DNA of 64,000 bases from NCBI GenBank assembly GCA_014649355.1, contig BMSW01000003.1, forward strand, positions 124,001-188,000, given 5' to 3'. Of this stretch, positions 8,110 through 16,847 are shown in pieces. The notes under the pieces are model-generated. The model was not told where the DNA came from. It saw only the letters and a list, made by a program, of their open reading frames with translations, and made no database searches. A program made the position numbers and the translations under genes. How positions within the stretch are numbered: position 1 is the first letter of the stretch; each line of letters opens with the position of its first letter. The DNA comes from Streptomyces althioticus (lineage in GTDB: Bacteria; Actinomycetota; Actinomycetes; Streptomycetales; Streptomycetaceae).

Positions 8110-8238
8110 TCGCGCAGTTCCCCGCGCCCCTTCGGGGCACGGTCACGGCAGCACCTTCAGGGGCGCGGGGAACTGCGCGAGCAACCCACCACGGCCTCAG
8201 CCGTACCCACGACCCAAGGGGCGCGGGGAACTGCGCGA
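8110..8238. repeat. Cluster B: three copies of the GGGGCGCGGGGAACTGCGCG repeat
   Basis: Three copies of the 22-base element fill the space between the convergent lactonase-like gene and the NYN gene: one inverted copy at 8110-8132 and two direct copies at 8159-8180 and 8217-8238. The inverted and direct copies can pair to form a long hairpin over the gene ends and could act as a transcription terminator in both directions. Confidence 0.85.
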
Positions 8239-8279
8239 AGCGGGTGCTGCAGCCGCCCGAACGGTGAAACCGCCCCCGC

Positions 8280-9494
8280 CTACTCCCCCGCGGACGCGCG
8301 TTCCGTCCCCGTCCGCACGTCCAGTTCCCGCCAGAATCCCGCCCGAATGGCGTACCGGTCCCGCTCGTCGATCTGGTCGTCCTTGTGCGCGAGCAACCCG
8401 AACCGCGCCGCGTACCGCAACAGCTCACCGTCGATGCGGTGCGGAATCCGCGGATACATCCCGGACAGCTTCCGCACATGAGCGTGGTCGCCCAGCCGCT
8501 CCACCCACCGCCGGGCGAAGACCTGCCCCACCTCGAAAGGGTCGCCGCCCACGGTGGTGATGTCCTCCTCCCGGTCCGCCCACCGCTGCTCCGCCGTGGT
8601 CAGCTGCGCCAGCGTCGGCATGGAGGCGACCTCCGGAGGCTCGGCGGCCGGCCGGTCCACCCACCCCTTGTCGGAGGACCACCGCAGGGTCGCGGAGGCG
8701 GGCTGCTGCGGCTGGTGCAGGCCGGGGTGGCGCAGGGCGGCGAGGTCCTTCGGGGTGGGGACGCCCTTCGCCGCGGGCGTGCGCTCCGCGGTCCCGTTGT
8801 GCGCGGCTGCCGGATGGCGCGGCTCGGCCTGGGTCCGCTCGGCGGCCGGGGCGAGCGCGGAGTCGGGCAGCGGCGCGGACAGGATCGCGGCGATGTCGGG
8901 CCGGGTCGTGGGCGGCGGCGCGCACACCCCGCCGATCTCCTTGGCGCGTACGGCCTGCGTGATCCACGCCCGGTCCAGGACCCGGCGCTCGTCGGCCTCG
9001 GCGACGAGGTCCTCGGACTGGTTGTAGTCGCCGTCGGCGGCCTGCACGGCCCACAGGTGCACGGCGACCCCGTGTTCCTTGGCGGCCATCATGCCCGGCA
9101 GCAGGTCACCGTCGCCGGTGACCAGCACGATGTCGGAGCAGGCGCGGTTGCGGGCGAGCTCGGTCAGCTCGGCGTGCATCGCCGCGTCCACGCCCTTCTG
9201 CGCCCAGCGCCCGTCGCTGCGGGTCAGCGCGCCGAGCCGGACGGTGACCCGGGGCATCACGCGCAGCCTGCGGTGCTCGGGCTGCGGGACGCGGTCGGGG
9301 GCGCCGTCGAACCAGTAGATGCGCAGCAGCGGCTGGCGCGTGTCGTTCTCGGCGCGGTCACGCAGTCCCTGGATGAGGGCGGCGTGGTCCACGGTGATCC
9401 GGGACCGCGAGGGCTCCCCGGCGAGGAGACTCGCGGCGGCCCCCAGCAGATACCCGGCGTCCACCAGGACGATGCAGCGGTCCACGCGATCCAC
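8280..9494 (-). CDS. NYN domain protein (PIN-like nuclease fold)
   Basis: A 404-residue cytoplasmic protein. Residues 1-180 form a NYN domain of the PIN-like ribonuclease fold: CIVLVDAGYLLG contains the first acidic residue, KGVDAAMHAELTELA the second, and DIVLVTGDGDLLPGM the last pair of aspartates, so all metal-binding positions look intact. LLRIYWFDGAP and LWAVQAADGDYNQSEDLVAEAD are typical of the actinomycete form. A Pro/Ala-rich linker of about 80 residues leads to a helical C-terminal domain (PFEVGQVFARRWVERLGD ... RYAIRAGFWREL). GTG 9494 or GTG 9485, the latter with GAGGG 8 bases upstream, is the start. NYN proteins are thought to process or degrade RNA; the target here is unknown. Confidence 0.88.
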   Translation of the reverse strand: MDRVDRCIVLVDAGYLLGAAASLLAGEPSRSRITVDHAALIQGLRDRAENDTRQPLLRIYWFDGAPDRVPQPEHRRLRVMPRVTVRLGALTRSDGRWAQKGVDAAMHAELTELARNRACSDIVLVTGDGDLLPGMMAAKEHGVAVHLWAVQAADGDYNQSEDLVAEADERRVLDRAWITQAVRAKEIGGVCAPPPTTRPDIAAILSAPLPDSALAPAAERTQAEPRHPAAAHNGTAERTPAAKGVPTPKDLAALRHPGLHQPQQPASATLRWSSDKGWVDRPAAEPPEVASMPTLAQLTTAEQRWADREEDITTVGGDPFEVGQVFARRWVERLGDHAHVRKLSGMYPRIPHRIDGELLRYAARFGLLAHKDDQIDERDRYAIRAGFWRELDVRTGTERASAGE

Positions 9495-9705
9495 CCTCTT
9501 TCCGGGAGGTTTGGCTTCGGGCTTCCTTCGAGTCTGCCCGACCCCGCCGGTGTTAACGGTCCGAACTCGATCTTCGGCGTGGCGTTTCCACACTTCCTCC
9601 CCCGACCGCCCCACTACGGACGGTAATTGTCCGACATGCGTGTGTTATCGGCTTATGTGAATCTGAATTCGGCCCTGGCCCCTAGTCCCCACAGGAGGCA
9701 ACACC

Positions 9706-9873
9706 ATGGCCAAGAACAAGAACCGTGACCGTAAGCAGCCCCAGGCCGAGCGCACCCCGCGCGCCGCGCAGACGTCCACCATCGAGGCCCCGGACGAGCA
9801 GCGCACCACGCAGGTGGTGCCCGGCGAGGTCGGCCCGGGCAAGGGCCGTCAGAAGCGCTTCGGCCACAACTGA
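9706..9873 (+). CDS. Small basic protein of 55 residues, function unknown
   Basis: ATG 9706 has a perfect AGGAGG 7 bases upstream and the frame closes with TGA at 9871-9873. The product begins MAKNKNRDRKQPQAE and ends GKGRQKRFGHN: basic ends with an acidic, Thr-rich middle (STIEAPDEQRTTQVVPGE), no membrane segment and no signal peptide. A 14-bp perfect hairpin terminator follows 40 bases later, so it forms a complete single-gene unit between the divergent NYN gene and the convergent dnaE. The composition suggests a nucleic-acid or ribosome-associated small protein, but that is only inference. Confidence 0.8.
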   Translation: MAKNKNRDRKQPQAERTPRAAQTSTIEAPDEQRTTQVVPGEVGPGKGRQKRFGHN

Positions 9874-9913
9874 CACCGGTGTGAAGGGCCGTTGCGGCCC
9901 GGCAGCACAGGAA

Positions 9914-9944
9914 GAGGGGCGCACCCGTCGCGGGTGCGCCCCTC
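9914..9944. terminator. Strong hairpin between the 55-residue gene and dnaE
   Basis: A perfect 14-bp inverted repeat (GAGGGGCGCACCCG, 3-base loop) lies between two convergent genes, 40 bases after the small gene stop and 22 bases after the dnaE stop. It can serve as a bidirectional terminator; there is no U-tract, as is usual in Streptomyces. Confidence 0.85.
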
Positions 9945-9965
9945 CGGCGCGTCGGGGGCCGGTGG

Positions 9966-12900
9966 TCAACCGGCCAGGCAGGACGGGCCGAGCAGCACCT
10001 TCAGGTCGCCGAACAGCGCCGGGTCCGGCTTGACCCGGTGCCGGTCGAGCCGCAGCACCGTGGTCCTGGTCGGCCCCTGCAGCTTGATGCGGACCTCGCT
10101 CTCCCCCTTGTGGTGGGTGAGGATCTCGCCGAGCCGGCTGACCATGGGCGGGGTCACGCGGGTCGCCGGGATGGTGAGCACGACGGGCGCGTTGGTGCCC
10201 GCGTTGGACAGGTCGGGGACCTGGAGCTCCATCGCGACCAGGCGCGGCACGTCCTCCCGCTTGTCGAGCCGGCCCTTGACGAACACCACGGCGTCCTCGA
10301 CCAGTTGCGTCGAGACGAGCTGGTAGGTCGCCGGGAAGAACATGCACTCGATGGAACCCGCGAGGTCCTCCACGGTGGCGATCGCCCAGGCGTTGCCCTG
10401 CTTGGTCATCTTGCGCTGGAGGCCGGAGATGATGCCGCCGATGGTGACCACCGCGCCGTCGCCGAAGTCACCGCCGGTGAGCTGGGAGATGCCCGCGTCG
10501 GCCTTGTCGGACAGCACGTGCTCCAGGCCGAACAGCGGGTGGTCGGAGACGTACAGGCCGAGCATCTCGCGCTCCTGCGCGAGCAGATACGTCTTGTCCC
10601 ACTCGTCGTCGGTGAACTGCACGTCCAGGCCGAAGCCGGGCTCGTCGCCCTGCTCCTCGCCCATGCCGCCGAAGAGGTCGAACTGTCCCTCGGCCTCCTT
10701 GCGCTTGACCGCCACCACGTTGTCGATCATCGGCTCGTACTGGGCGGTGAGGCCCTTGCGGGTGTGGCCCATGGAGTCGAAGGCGCCGGCCTTGATCAGC
10801 GACTCGGTGGTGCGCTTGTTGCAGACGACCGCGTCGACCTTGTCGAGGTAGTCCGGGAAGGACGTGTACTTCCCCTTGGCCTTGCGGCACTTGATGATCG
10901 ACTCCACGACGTTGGTGCCGACGTTGCGCACCGCGGAGAGGCCGAAGAGGATCACGTCGTCGCCCTGGGCGGCGAAGTTGGACTCGGACTCGTTGACGTT
11001 GGGCGGGAGCACCTTGATGCCCATGCGGCGGCACTCGTTGAGGTAGACCGCGGACTTGTCCTTGTCGTCCTTCACCGAGGTGAGCAGCGCCGCCATGTAC
11101 TCGGCGGGGTGGTTCGCCTTGAGGTAGGCGGTCCAGTAGGAGACCAGTCCGTACGCGGCGGAGTGGGCCTTGTTGAAGGCGTAGCCGGCGAACGGCACCA
11201 GCACGTCCCACAGCGCCTGGATGGCCTCGTCGCTGTAGCCGTTCTTGCGGGCGCCGGCCTGGAAGATGGTGAAGTTCTTCGCCAGTTCCTCGGGCTTCTT
11301 CTTGCCCATCACGCGGCGGAGGATGTCGGCCTCGCCGAGCGAGTAGCCGGCGATGATCTGGGCGGCCTTCTGCACCTGCTCCTGATAGACGATCAGGCCG
11401 TAGGTGACGTCCAGGACCTCCTTGAGCGGCTCCTCCAGCTCGGGGTGGATCGGGGTGATCTCCTGCTGGCCGTTCTTGCGCAGCGCGTAGTTCGTGTGCG
11501 AGTTCATGCCCATCGGGCCCGGCCGGTACAGGGCCGAGACGGCGGAGATGTCCTCGAAGTTGTCCGGCTTCATCAGCCGGAGCAGGGAGCGCATGGGGCC
11601 GCCGTCGAACTGGAACACGCCGAGGGTGTCGCCGCGCTGGAGCAGGTCGAAGGTCGTGGGGTCGTCCAGCGGCAGCGACAGCAGGTCGATGTCGATGCCC
11701 TTGTTGGCCTTCACCATCTTGACGGCGTCGTCCATGATGGTGAGGTTGCGCAGGCCCAGGAAGTCCATCTTCAGCAGGCCGAGCGACTCGCAGCTCGGGT
11801 AGTCCCACTGCGTGATGGTGACGCCGTCGGTGTGCCGGACCCAGACCGGGACGTGGTCGGTGATGGTCTCGCTGGACATGATGACGCCGGCCGCGTGCAC
11901 GCCCATCTGCCGCACCAGGCCCTCGACGCCCTTGGCGGTGTCGATGACCTTCTTCACGTCCGGCTCGTTCTCGTACATCGACCGGACCTCGCCCGCCTCC
12001 GAGTAGCGGGGGTGGTCAGGGTCGGTGATGCCGGACAGCGGGATGCCCTTGCCGAGGACGTCGGCGGGCATGGCCTTGGTGATGCGGTCGCCCATCGCGT
12101 ACGGGTAGCCCAGCACGCGCGCGGAGTCCTTGATGGCGTTCTTCGCCTTGATGGTGCCGTACGTGCCGATCATGGCGACCTTGTCGGCGCCGTACTTCTC
12201 GGTCACGTAGCGGATCACCTCGACGCGCCGGCGCTCGTCGAAGTCGATGTCGACGTCGGGCATGGAGATGCGCTCGGGGTTGAGGAACCGCTCGAAGATC
12301 AGGCCGTGCGGGATCGGGTCGAGGTCGGTGATGCCGAGGGCGTAGGCGACGATCGAGCCGGCCGCGGAACCACGGCCCGGGCCGACCGCGATGCCCTGCT
12401 TCTTGGCCCACATGATGAAGTCGGCGACCACGAGGAAGTAGCCCGGGAAGCCCATCGAGATGATCGTGTCCATCTCGTACTCGACCTGCTTCATGCGGTC
12501 GTCCGGGATGCCGCCCGGGAAGCGGCGGTTCATGCCGCGCAGGACTTCCTCGCGGAACCAGCTGACCTCGGTGTACCCCTCCGGGATGTCGAACTTCGGC
12601 ATCAGGTCGCGCTTCTCGAACATGCCCGTGGTGTCGACCATCTCGGCGATCAGCCGGGTGTTGGCGCAGCCCTGCTGCCAGGCGTCCGAGGAGTCGATGG
12701 CGTACATCTCGTCCGTGGACTTCAGGTAGTAGCCGGTGCCGTCGAACTTGAAGCGGTCGGGGTCGGAGAGGTTCTTGCCGGTCTGGATGCACAGCAGCGC
12801 GTCGTGCGCCGTCGCCTCGTGCGCGTACGTGTAGTGCGAGTCGTTGGTGACCAGGGGCGGGATGCCGAGCTTCTTGCCGATCTCCAGCAGACCGTCGCGG

Positions 12901-13505
12901 ACCCGGTGCTCGATGTCGATGCCGTGGTCCATCAGCTCCAGGAAGTACCGGTCCTTGCCGAAGATGTCCTGGTAGTCGGCGGCGGCCTTGAGGGCCTCGT
13001 CGAAGTGGCCGAGGCGCAGCCGGGTCTGGACCTCGCCGGAGGGGCAGCCGGTGGAGGCGACGATGCCCTCCGACCACTTGGCGATGGTCTCCTTGTCCAT
13101 CCGGGGCCACTTCTGCAGCCAGCCCTCGGCGTAGGCGTCGGAGGAGAGCCGGAAGAGGTTGTGCAGGCCGGTGCTGTTCACCGCCCACATCGTCTTGTGC
13201 GTGTAGCCGCCGGAGCCGGAGACGTCGTCCCGCTTCTGGTGCGGCTGGCCCCACTGGATCTTGCGCTTGTTGCGCCGGGACTCGGGGGCGACGTACGCCT
13301 CGATGCCGATGATCGGCGTGACGCCGGCCTTCTGCGCGGAGTGGAAGAAGTCGTACGCCCCGTGCAGGTTGCCGTGGTCGGACATGGCGATGTGCGTCAT
13401 GCCCATCTCGTTGCAGGCGTTGAACATGTCCTTCAGCCGCGCGGCACCGTCCAGCAGCGAGTACTGGGTGTGGACGTGCAGGTGCGTGAACGGCGGCTTC
13501 GACAC
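9966..13505 (-). CDS. dnaE: DNA polymerase III alpha subunit
   Basis: Replicative DNA polymerase catalytic subunit, 1179 residues, the full length of the DnaE1 group. The N-terminal PHP domain opens with FTHLHVHTQYSLLDG (residues 6-20) and continues with HIAMSDHGNLHG. The polymerase core has GPGRGSAAGS and the catalytic aspartates in MPDVDIDFDERRR (D417 and D419). The fingers and tandem helix-hairpin-helix region (GIKVLPPNVNESESNF) and a C-terminal OB fold (VVTIGGIISGLQRKMTKQG) follow. GTG 13505 has GGAGG 8 bases upstream. It is a single-gene unit ended by the hairpin at 9914-9944. Confidence 0.98.
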   Translation of the reverse strand: MSKPPFTHLHVHTQYSLLDGAARLKDMFNACNEMGMTHIAMSDHGNLHGAYDFFHSAQKAGVTPIIGIEAYVAPESRRNKRKIQWGQPHQKRDDVSGSGGYTHKTMWAVNSTGLHNLFRLSSDAYAEGWLQKWPRMDKETIAKWSEGIVASTGCPSGEVQTRLRLGHFDEALKAAADYQDIFGKDRYFLELMDHGIDIEHRVRDGLLEIGKKLGIPPLVTNDSHYTYAHEATAHDALLCIQTGKNLSDPDRFKFDGTGYYLKSTDEMYAIDSSDAWQQGCANTRLIAEMVDTTGMFEKRDLMPKFDIPEGYTEVSWFREEVLRGMNRRFPGGIPDDRMKQVEYEMDTIISMGFPGYFLVVADFIMWAKKQGIAVGPGRGSAAGSIVAYALGITDLDPIPHGLIFERFLNPERISMPDVDIDFDERRRVEVIRYVTEKYGADKVAMIGTYGTIKAKNAIKDSARVLGYPYAMGDRITKAMPADVLGKGIPLSGITDPDHPRYSEAGEVRSMYENEPDVKKVIDTAKGVEGLVRQMGVHAAGVIMSSETITDHVPVWVRHTDGVTITQWDYPSCESLGLLKMDFLGLRNLTIMDDAVKMVKANKGIDIDLLSLPLDDPTTFDLLQRGDTLGVFQFDGGPMRSLLRLMKPDNFEDISAVSALYRPGPMGMNSHTNYALRKNGQQEITPIHPELEEPLKEVLDVTYGLIVYQEQVQKAAQIIAGYSLGEADILRRVMGKKKPEELAKNFTIFQAGARKNGYSDEAIQALWDVLVPFAGYAFNKAHSAAYGLVSYWTAYLKANHPAEYMAALLTSVKDDKDKSAVYLNECRRMGIKVLPPNVNESESNFAAQGDDVILFGLSAVRNVGTNVVESIIKCRKAKGKYTSFPDYLDKVDAVVCNKRTTESLIKAGAFDSMGHTRKGLTAQYEPMIDNVVAVKRKEAEGQFDLFGGMGEEQGDEPGFGLDVQFTDDEWDKTYLLAQEREMLGLYVSDHPLFGLEHVLSDKADAGISQLTGGDFGDGAVVTIGGIISGLQRKMTKQGNAWAIATVEDLAGSIECMFFPATYQLVSTQLVEDAVVFVKGRLDKREDVPRLVAMELQVPDLSNAGTNAPVVLTIPATRVTPPMVSRLGEILTHHKGESEVRIKLQGPTRTTVLRLDRHRVKPDPALFGDLKVLLGPSCLAG

Positions 13506-13709
13506 GGTGCGGCCTCCAGGGAGATCTCATCGGCTGCGGGTGGACGGGTCCCGGGGGACAGCGTCGAAGTCTATGCCCCGGCACTGACACCCGGAGCCTT
13601 CCCCCGCGTACCTTCGGGCGGGGCGCCGGGCACTCCCGCGCGCCTCCGCACGTTAGGCAGGCGACGGCAGGCCCGTCCCCCGAGATCCCGCACCAGGAGG
13701 CACCCAGCG

Positions 13710-15053
13710 ATGTCGGTCCCGCAGCTCGACGACGAGCCCCGCGGCGAGGAGATCCTCGCCGTCCTCGACACCGCCTTCGGCGAGCTCCTGGCCGCCGACC
13801 CGGCCGCGTTCCGGGTGAAGTTCCGGAAGATGGCGGCGTCGGCGTTCGCTTTCTACCGCGGCACCGCGAGCCTCTTCTACCACGACCTGTCCGCCGAGCA
13901 TGCCGGGCGCGGCGCCGCCCCCAGCGGGCCGTACCTGGACGAGCGCACCTCGCGCGTGTGGATCCACGGCGATCTCCACGCGGAGAACTTCGGCACGTAC
14001 ATGGATTCCAACGGCCGCCTCGTGTTCAACGTCAACGACTTCGACGAGGCGTACGTCGGCCCCTTCCTGTGGGACCTGAAGCGCTTCGCGGCGTCGATGG
14101 CCCTGATCGGCTACGCGAAGGCGCTCAGCGACGAGCAGATCACCGACCTGGTGTCGGTGTACGCGGCCGCCTACCGGGAGCGGATCCACGCCCTGGCGAC
14201 CGGCGCGAAGGACGACGAGGTGCCGCCGTTCACCCTGGACACGGCGCAGGGGCCGCTGCTGGACGTGCTGCGGGACGCCCGGTCGCTGACCCGGTTCTCG
14301 CTGCTGGACTCGATGACGGAGATCCGCGACTTCGAGCGCCGCTTCGCGCCGGGCGGCGGCGCGGTCGAGCTGGACGCCGCCACGCGCTACAAGGTGCTGG
14401 CCGCGTTCGACGGCTATCTGGAGACGCTGCCGGACTCCTCGCTGGCCCGGCCGGACTCCTACCGCGTGAAGGACGTCGTGGGCCGCCGGGGCATCGGCAT
14501 CGGCTCGGCCGGGCTGCCGTCGTACAACATCCTGCTGGAGGGGCACAGCGACGCCCTGGAGAACGACGTCGTGATCTACGTCAAGCAGGCGCAGACCCCC
14601 GCCGTCTCGCGGCACATCACGGACCCGGCGGTGCGGGAGTACTTCCTGCACGAGGGGCACCGCACGGTGATCTCCCAGCGCGCCCTCCAGGCGCACGCCG
14701 ACCCGTGGCTGGGCTGGACCGAGCTGGACGGCGCCGGGCAGCTGGTCGCCGAGGTCTCGCCGTACGCGGTGGACCTGGACTGGAGCGACCTCGACGACCC
14801 GGAGGAGATGGCGCTGGTGGTCGCCGACCTGGGCCGGGCGACGGCGGCGATGCACGCGGCGGCGGACGACACCTCCGGCGAGTCGCTGGTGCCGTTCTCC
14901 ACGGAGCGGGCCATCGACGCGGCGATCGCGGCCGACGAGGACGGGCTGGTGCCGCTGCTGGTGGACTTCGCCCACGACTACGGGGCGCGGGCCCGCCGGG
15001 ACCACCAGATCTTCCTCGACCTGTTCCGCAACGGCCGGATTCCGGGGCTGTAA
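13710..15053 (+). CDS. DUF2252 family protein (kinase-like fold)
   Basis: A 447-residue cytoplasmic protein. The N-terminus MAASAFAFYRGTASLFYHDL and the block VWIHGDLHAENFGTYMDSNGRLVFNVNDFDEAYVGPFLWDLKRFAAS are the hallmarks of DUF2252. The HGDLHAENF and NDFDE motifs mimic the catalytic and metal-binding loops of aminoglycoside phosphotransferase-type kinases, so phosphotransfer is a reasonable guess but is not shown. VVGRRGIGIGSAGLPSYNILLEG and VKQAQTPAVS (probably the ATP-site Lys) lie in the middle. ATG 13710 has AGGAGG 9 bases upstream. It is divergent from dnaE and is followed 68 bases later by a membrane-protein gene. Confidence 0.9.
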   Translation: MSVPQLDDEPRGEEILAVLDTAFGELLAADPAAFRVKFRKMAASAFAFYRGTASLFYHDLSAEHAGRGAAPSGPYLDERTSRVWIHGDLHAENFGTYMDSNGRLVFNVNDFDEAYVGPFLWDLKRFAASMALIGYAKALSDEQITDLVSVYAAAYRERIHALATGAKDDEVPPFTLDTAQGPLLDVLRDARSLTRFSLLDSMTEIRDFERRFAPGGGAVELDAATRYKVLAAFDGYLETLPDSSLARPDSYRVKDVVGRRGIGIGSAGLPSYNILLEGHSDALENDVVIYVKQAQTPAVSRHITDPAVREYFLHEGHRTVISQRALQAHADPWLGWTELDGAGQLVAEVSPYAVDLDWSDLDDPEEMALVVADLGRATAAMHAAADDTSGESLVPFSTERAIDAAIAADEDGLVPLLVDFAHDYGARARRDHQIFLDLFRNGRIPGL

Positions 15054-15121
15054 CCTTCCGCACATTCACAGGCCCCCTTTAGGGATCCCTTAACGGAGCA
15101 CGTGCCACACTCGTAGCCGCC

Positions 15122-15829
15122 ATGGACATATCCGGACCCCAGCTCAGAGCCGTTCGCGCGGCGCTGTTCACGGCTGTCGTCGTGACGCTCAGCACCGCGT
15201 CGCACGTGCTGCTGTCCGGGGCTCCGCTGCCGCTGACCACGGTGGCCGCGATCGGCGCAGCCGTGTTCGGCCTGGCCTACGCGCTGGCGGGGCGGGAGCG
15301 TTCCTTCGGGCGGATCGCCGCCCTGCTGATCCCGCTGGAGCTGGCCGCCGACACGGTCTTCACCGCCGGCCAGCACATCTGCTACGGCCGCATGGGCGGC
15401 CCGGTCGCCGGTCCGCTGCGCTCCGTCGGGTTCGACGTGCTGTGCGGAGACGGCACCGGCTGGGGCGCGCCGCTGGCCCGGGTCACCGGGCACGCCGCCC
15501 AGGGCGGCGACCAGGTGACGGCGGTGCTGGCCGAGGCGGGACCGGCGACCGCCTGGCTGCTGCTGGGCGCGCACATCGGGGTCGGCCTGTTCGCCGCCGC
15601 CTGGCTGCGCCGCGGGGAGCGGGCGCTGGCCCAGCTGCTGAGCGCGGTCGCCGCGACGGCGTCGACGGCGGTCCGTCCGCTGCTGCTGGCCGTCGCGGTG
15701 GTCACCGTGCGCCGGGCGCCCAGGACGGGCCGTCCGGTCCGCACGCCGCACCGCGCGACCGTGGCGCGCACCCTGCTCCTCGCGCACTCCCTGGGACGGC
15801 GCGGGCCGCCGTGCTCGCTCGCCGCCTGA
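15122..15829 (+). CDS. Hypothetical membrane protein
   Basis: A 235-residue protein with about five hydrophobic segments: residues 10-32 (VRAALFTAVVVTLSTASHVLLSG), 37-55 (PLTTVAAIGAAVFGLAYAL), 64-82 (IAALLIPLELAADTVFTAG), 142-162 (AWLLLGAHIGVGLFAAAWL) and 168-195 (ALAQLLSAVAATASTAVRPLLLAVAVV). HVLLSG in the first segment and the conserved His and Cys residues (QHICYGRMGG, DVLCGDG) in the loops are seen in actinomycete membrane proteins next to copper- or redox-linked proteins. The C-terminus is basic. It precedes the DsbA-like gene by 94 bases and may form an operon with it. No function is assigned. Confidence 0.75.
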   Translation: MDISGPQLRAVRAALFTAVVVTLSTASHVLLSGAPLPLTTVAAIGAAVFGLAYALAGRERSFGRIAALLIPLELAADTVFTAGQHICYGRMGGPVAGPLRSVGFDVLCGDGTGWGAPLARVTGHAAQGGDQVTAVLAEAGPATAWLLLGAHIGVGLFAAAWLRRGERALAQLLSAVAATASTAVRPLLLAVAVVTVRRAPRTGRPVRTPHRATVARTLLLAHSLGRRGPPCSLAA

Positions 15830-15923
15830 GGCGGATCACGCCCCGGGCGGTCGCCCGAGCACCAGCAGTCCCCCCGTACGAACTCCGCACACGACCGTGT
15901 GCGTCCCCTGTGGAGACATCATC

Positions 15924-16736
15924 ATGAGCAAGCGGAACAGCCAGGCGGCCAAGACGGCGGCGCGCGAGCGCCTGCGCCAGGAGCGCGAGCGCCAGGCGAA
16001 GAAGGCGAAGGTCAGGCGGCAGCTGATCGTCGCCGCGTCGGTGGTCGGTGTACTGGCCGCGGCCGGCGGCATCGGCTACGCGGTGGTCCAGGCGAACAAG
16101 CCGGACCACTGGGAGGCCGCGAAGGACGCCGAGCTGGTCAAGCCCGCCAACACCAGCGGCAAGGACGGCACGACCGTCGTGATCGGCAAGGCCGACGCCA
16201 AGAAGACCCTCGAGGTGTACGAGGACCCGCGCTGCCCGATCTGCGCCTCCTTCGAGCAGGCCGTCGGCGGGACGATCGACAAGGACGTCGCGGACGGCAA
16301 GTACAAGGTGCAGTTCATAGGCGCCTCGTTCCTGGACCGCAACCTCACCGGGGAGGGCTCGAAGAACGCGCTGAGCGCCCTGGGCGCAGCGCTGGACGTC
16401 AGCCCCGAGGCGTTCCTGGAGTACAAGTCGGCCCTCTACTCCTCGGAGTTCCACCCCGAGGAGACGGACGACAAGTTCAAGGACGACGCCTACCTCATCA
16501 AGATCGCCGACACGGTCGACGCGCTGAAGAACAACAAGGAGTTCCAGGCGGCCGTGAAGGACGGCACCTACGACCGCTGGGCGCTGGAGATGTCGGACAA
16601 GTTCGACGGCAGCGACGTCCAGGGCACGCCGACGCTGAAGATGGACGGCAAGAAGCTGACCGGTTCCGACGGGCAGAACGCGCCCATGACGGCGGCCGAG
16701 TTCACCACGGCGGTCGACAAGGCGCTGAAGGGCTGA
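15924..16736 (+). CDS. Membrane-anchored DsbA-like thioredoxin-fold protein
   Basis: A 270-residue protein with a strongly basic cytoplasmic tail (residues 1-32, AARERLRQERERQAKKAKVRRQ), one transmembrane anchor (33-55) and an extracytoplasmic thioredoxin-like domain. The redox motif C104-P-I-C107 in VYEDPRCPICASFEQ is followed by the all-helical insert of DsbA proteins, and DVQGTPTLKMDGKKL supplies the cis-Pro loop. It should act as a disulfide oxidase or isomerase at the outer face of the membrane. Start ATG 15924 has TGGAGA about 9 bases upstream. The gene is followed by a strong hairpin terminator. Confidence 0.9.
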   Translation: MSKRNSQAAKTAARERLRQERERQAKKAKVRRQLIVAASVVGVLAAAGGIGYAVVQANKPDHWEAAKDAELVKPANTSGKDGTTVVIGKADAKKTLEVYEDPRCPICASFEQAVGGTIDKDVADGKYKVQFIGASFLDRNLTGEGSKNALSALGAALDVSPEAFLEYKSALYSSEFHPEETDDKFKDDAYLIKIADTVDALKNNKEFQAAVKDGTYDRWALEMSDKFDGSDVQGTPTLKMDGKKLTGSDGQNAPMTAAEFTTAVDKALKG

Positions 16737-16772
16737 CGCGACCGGCCGACGCCCCGCCGACGCGTGGCCGAA

Positions 16773-16803
16773 GAGCGGGCGAACTTCCCGGGTTCGCCCG
16801 CTC
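16773..16803 (+). terminator. Terminator after the DsbA-like gene
   Basis: A perfect 12-bp inverted repeat (GAGCGGGCGAAC and its complement, 7-base loop) starts 37 bases after the stop codon. Its right arm contains GTTCGCCCGCT, which resembles one PhoP-box repeat (GTTCACC type), so the same bases might also contribute to control of the phosphatase gene downstream; that is weak. Confidence 0.75.
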
Positions 16804-16833
16804 CGGCGGCTACACGGGGCATGTACACGTCAG

Positions 16834-16839
16834 TAACCT
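16834..16839 (+). promoter_or_regulatory. Candidate -10 box of the PhoD-type phosphatase gene
   Basis: TAACCT lies 8 bases before GTG 16848 and no Shine-Dalgarno is present, consistent with a leaderless transcript. Confidence 0.35.
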
Positions 16840-16847
16840 GAGCGGCT

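Noticed and set aside
10038..15053. A 1671-codon open frame antisense to dnaE running into the DUF2252 gene
   Set aside because: Only the part from 13710 is real. The remainder is the antisense frame of dnaE, open because GC-rich DNA rarely has stop codons; the composition (His, Arg, Val, Gly, Asp) is typical of such shadows.
16773..16803. PHO box upstream of the phosphatase gene
   Set aside because: Only one GTTCGCC-type unit is visible and it is the arm of a perfect terminator hairpin; a PHO box needs at least two direct repeats.
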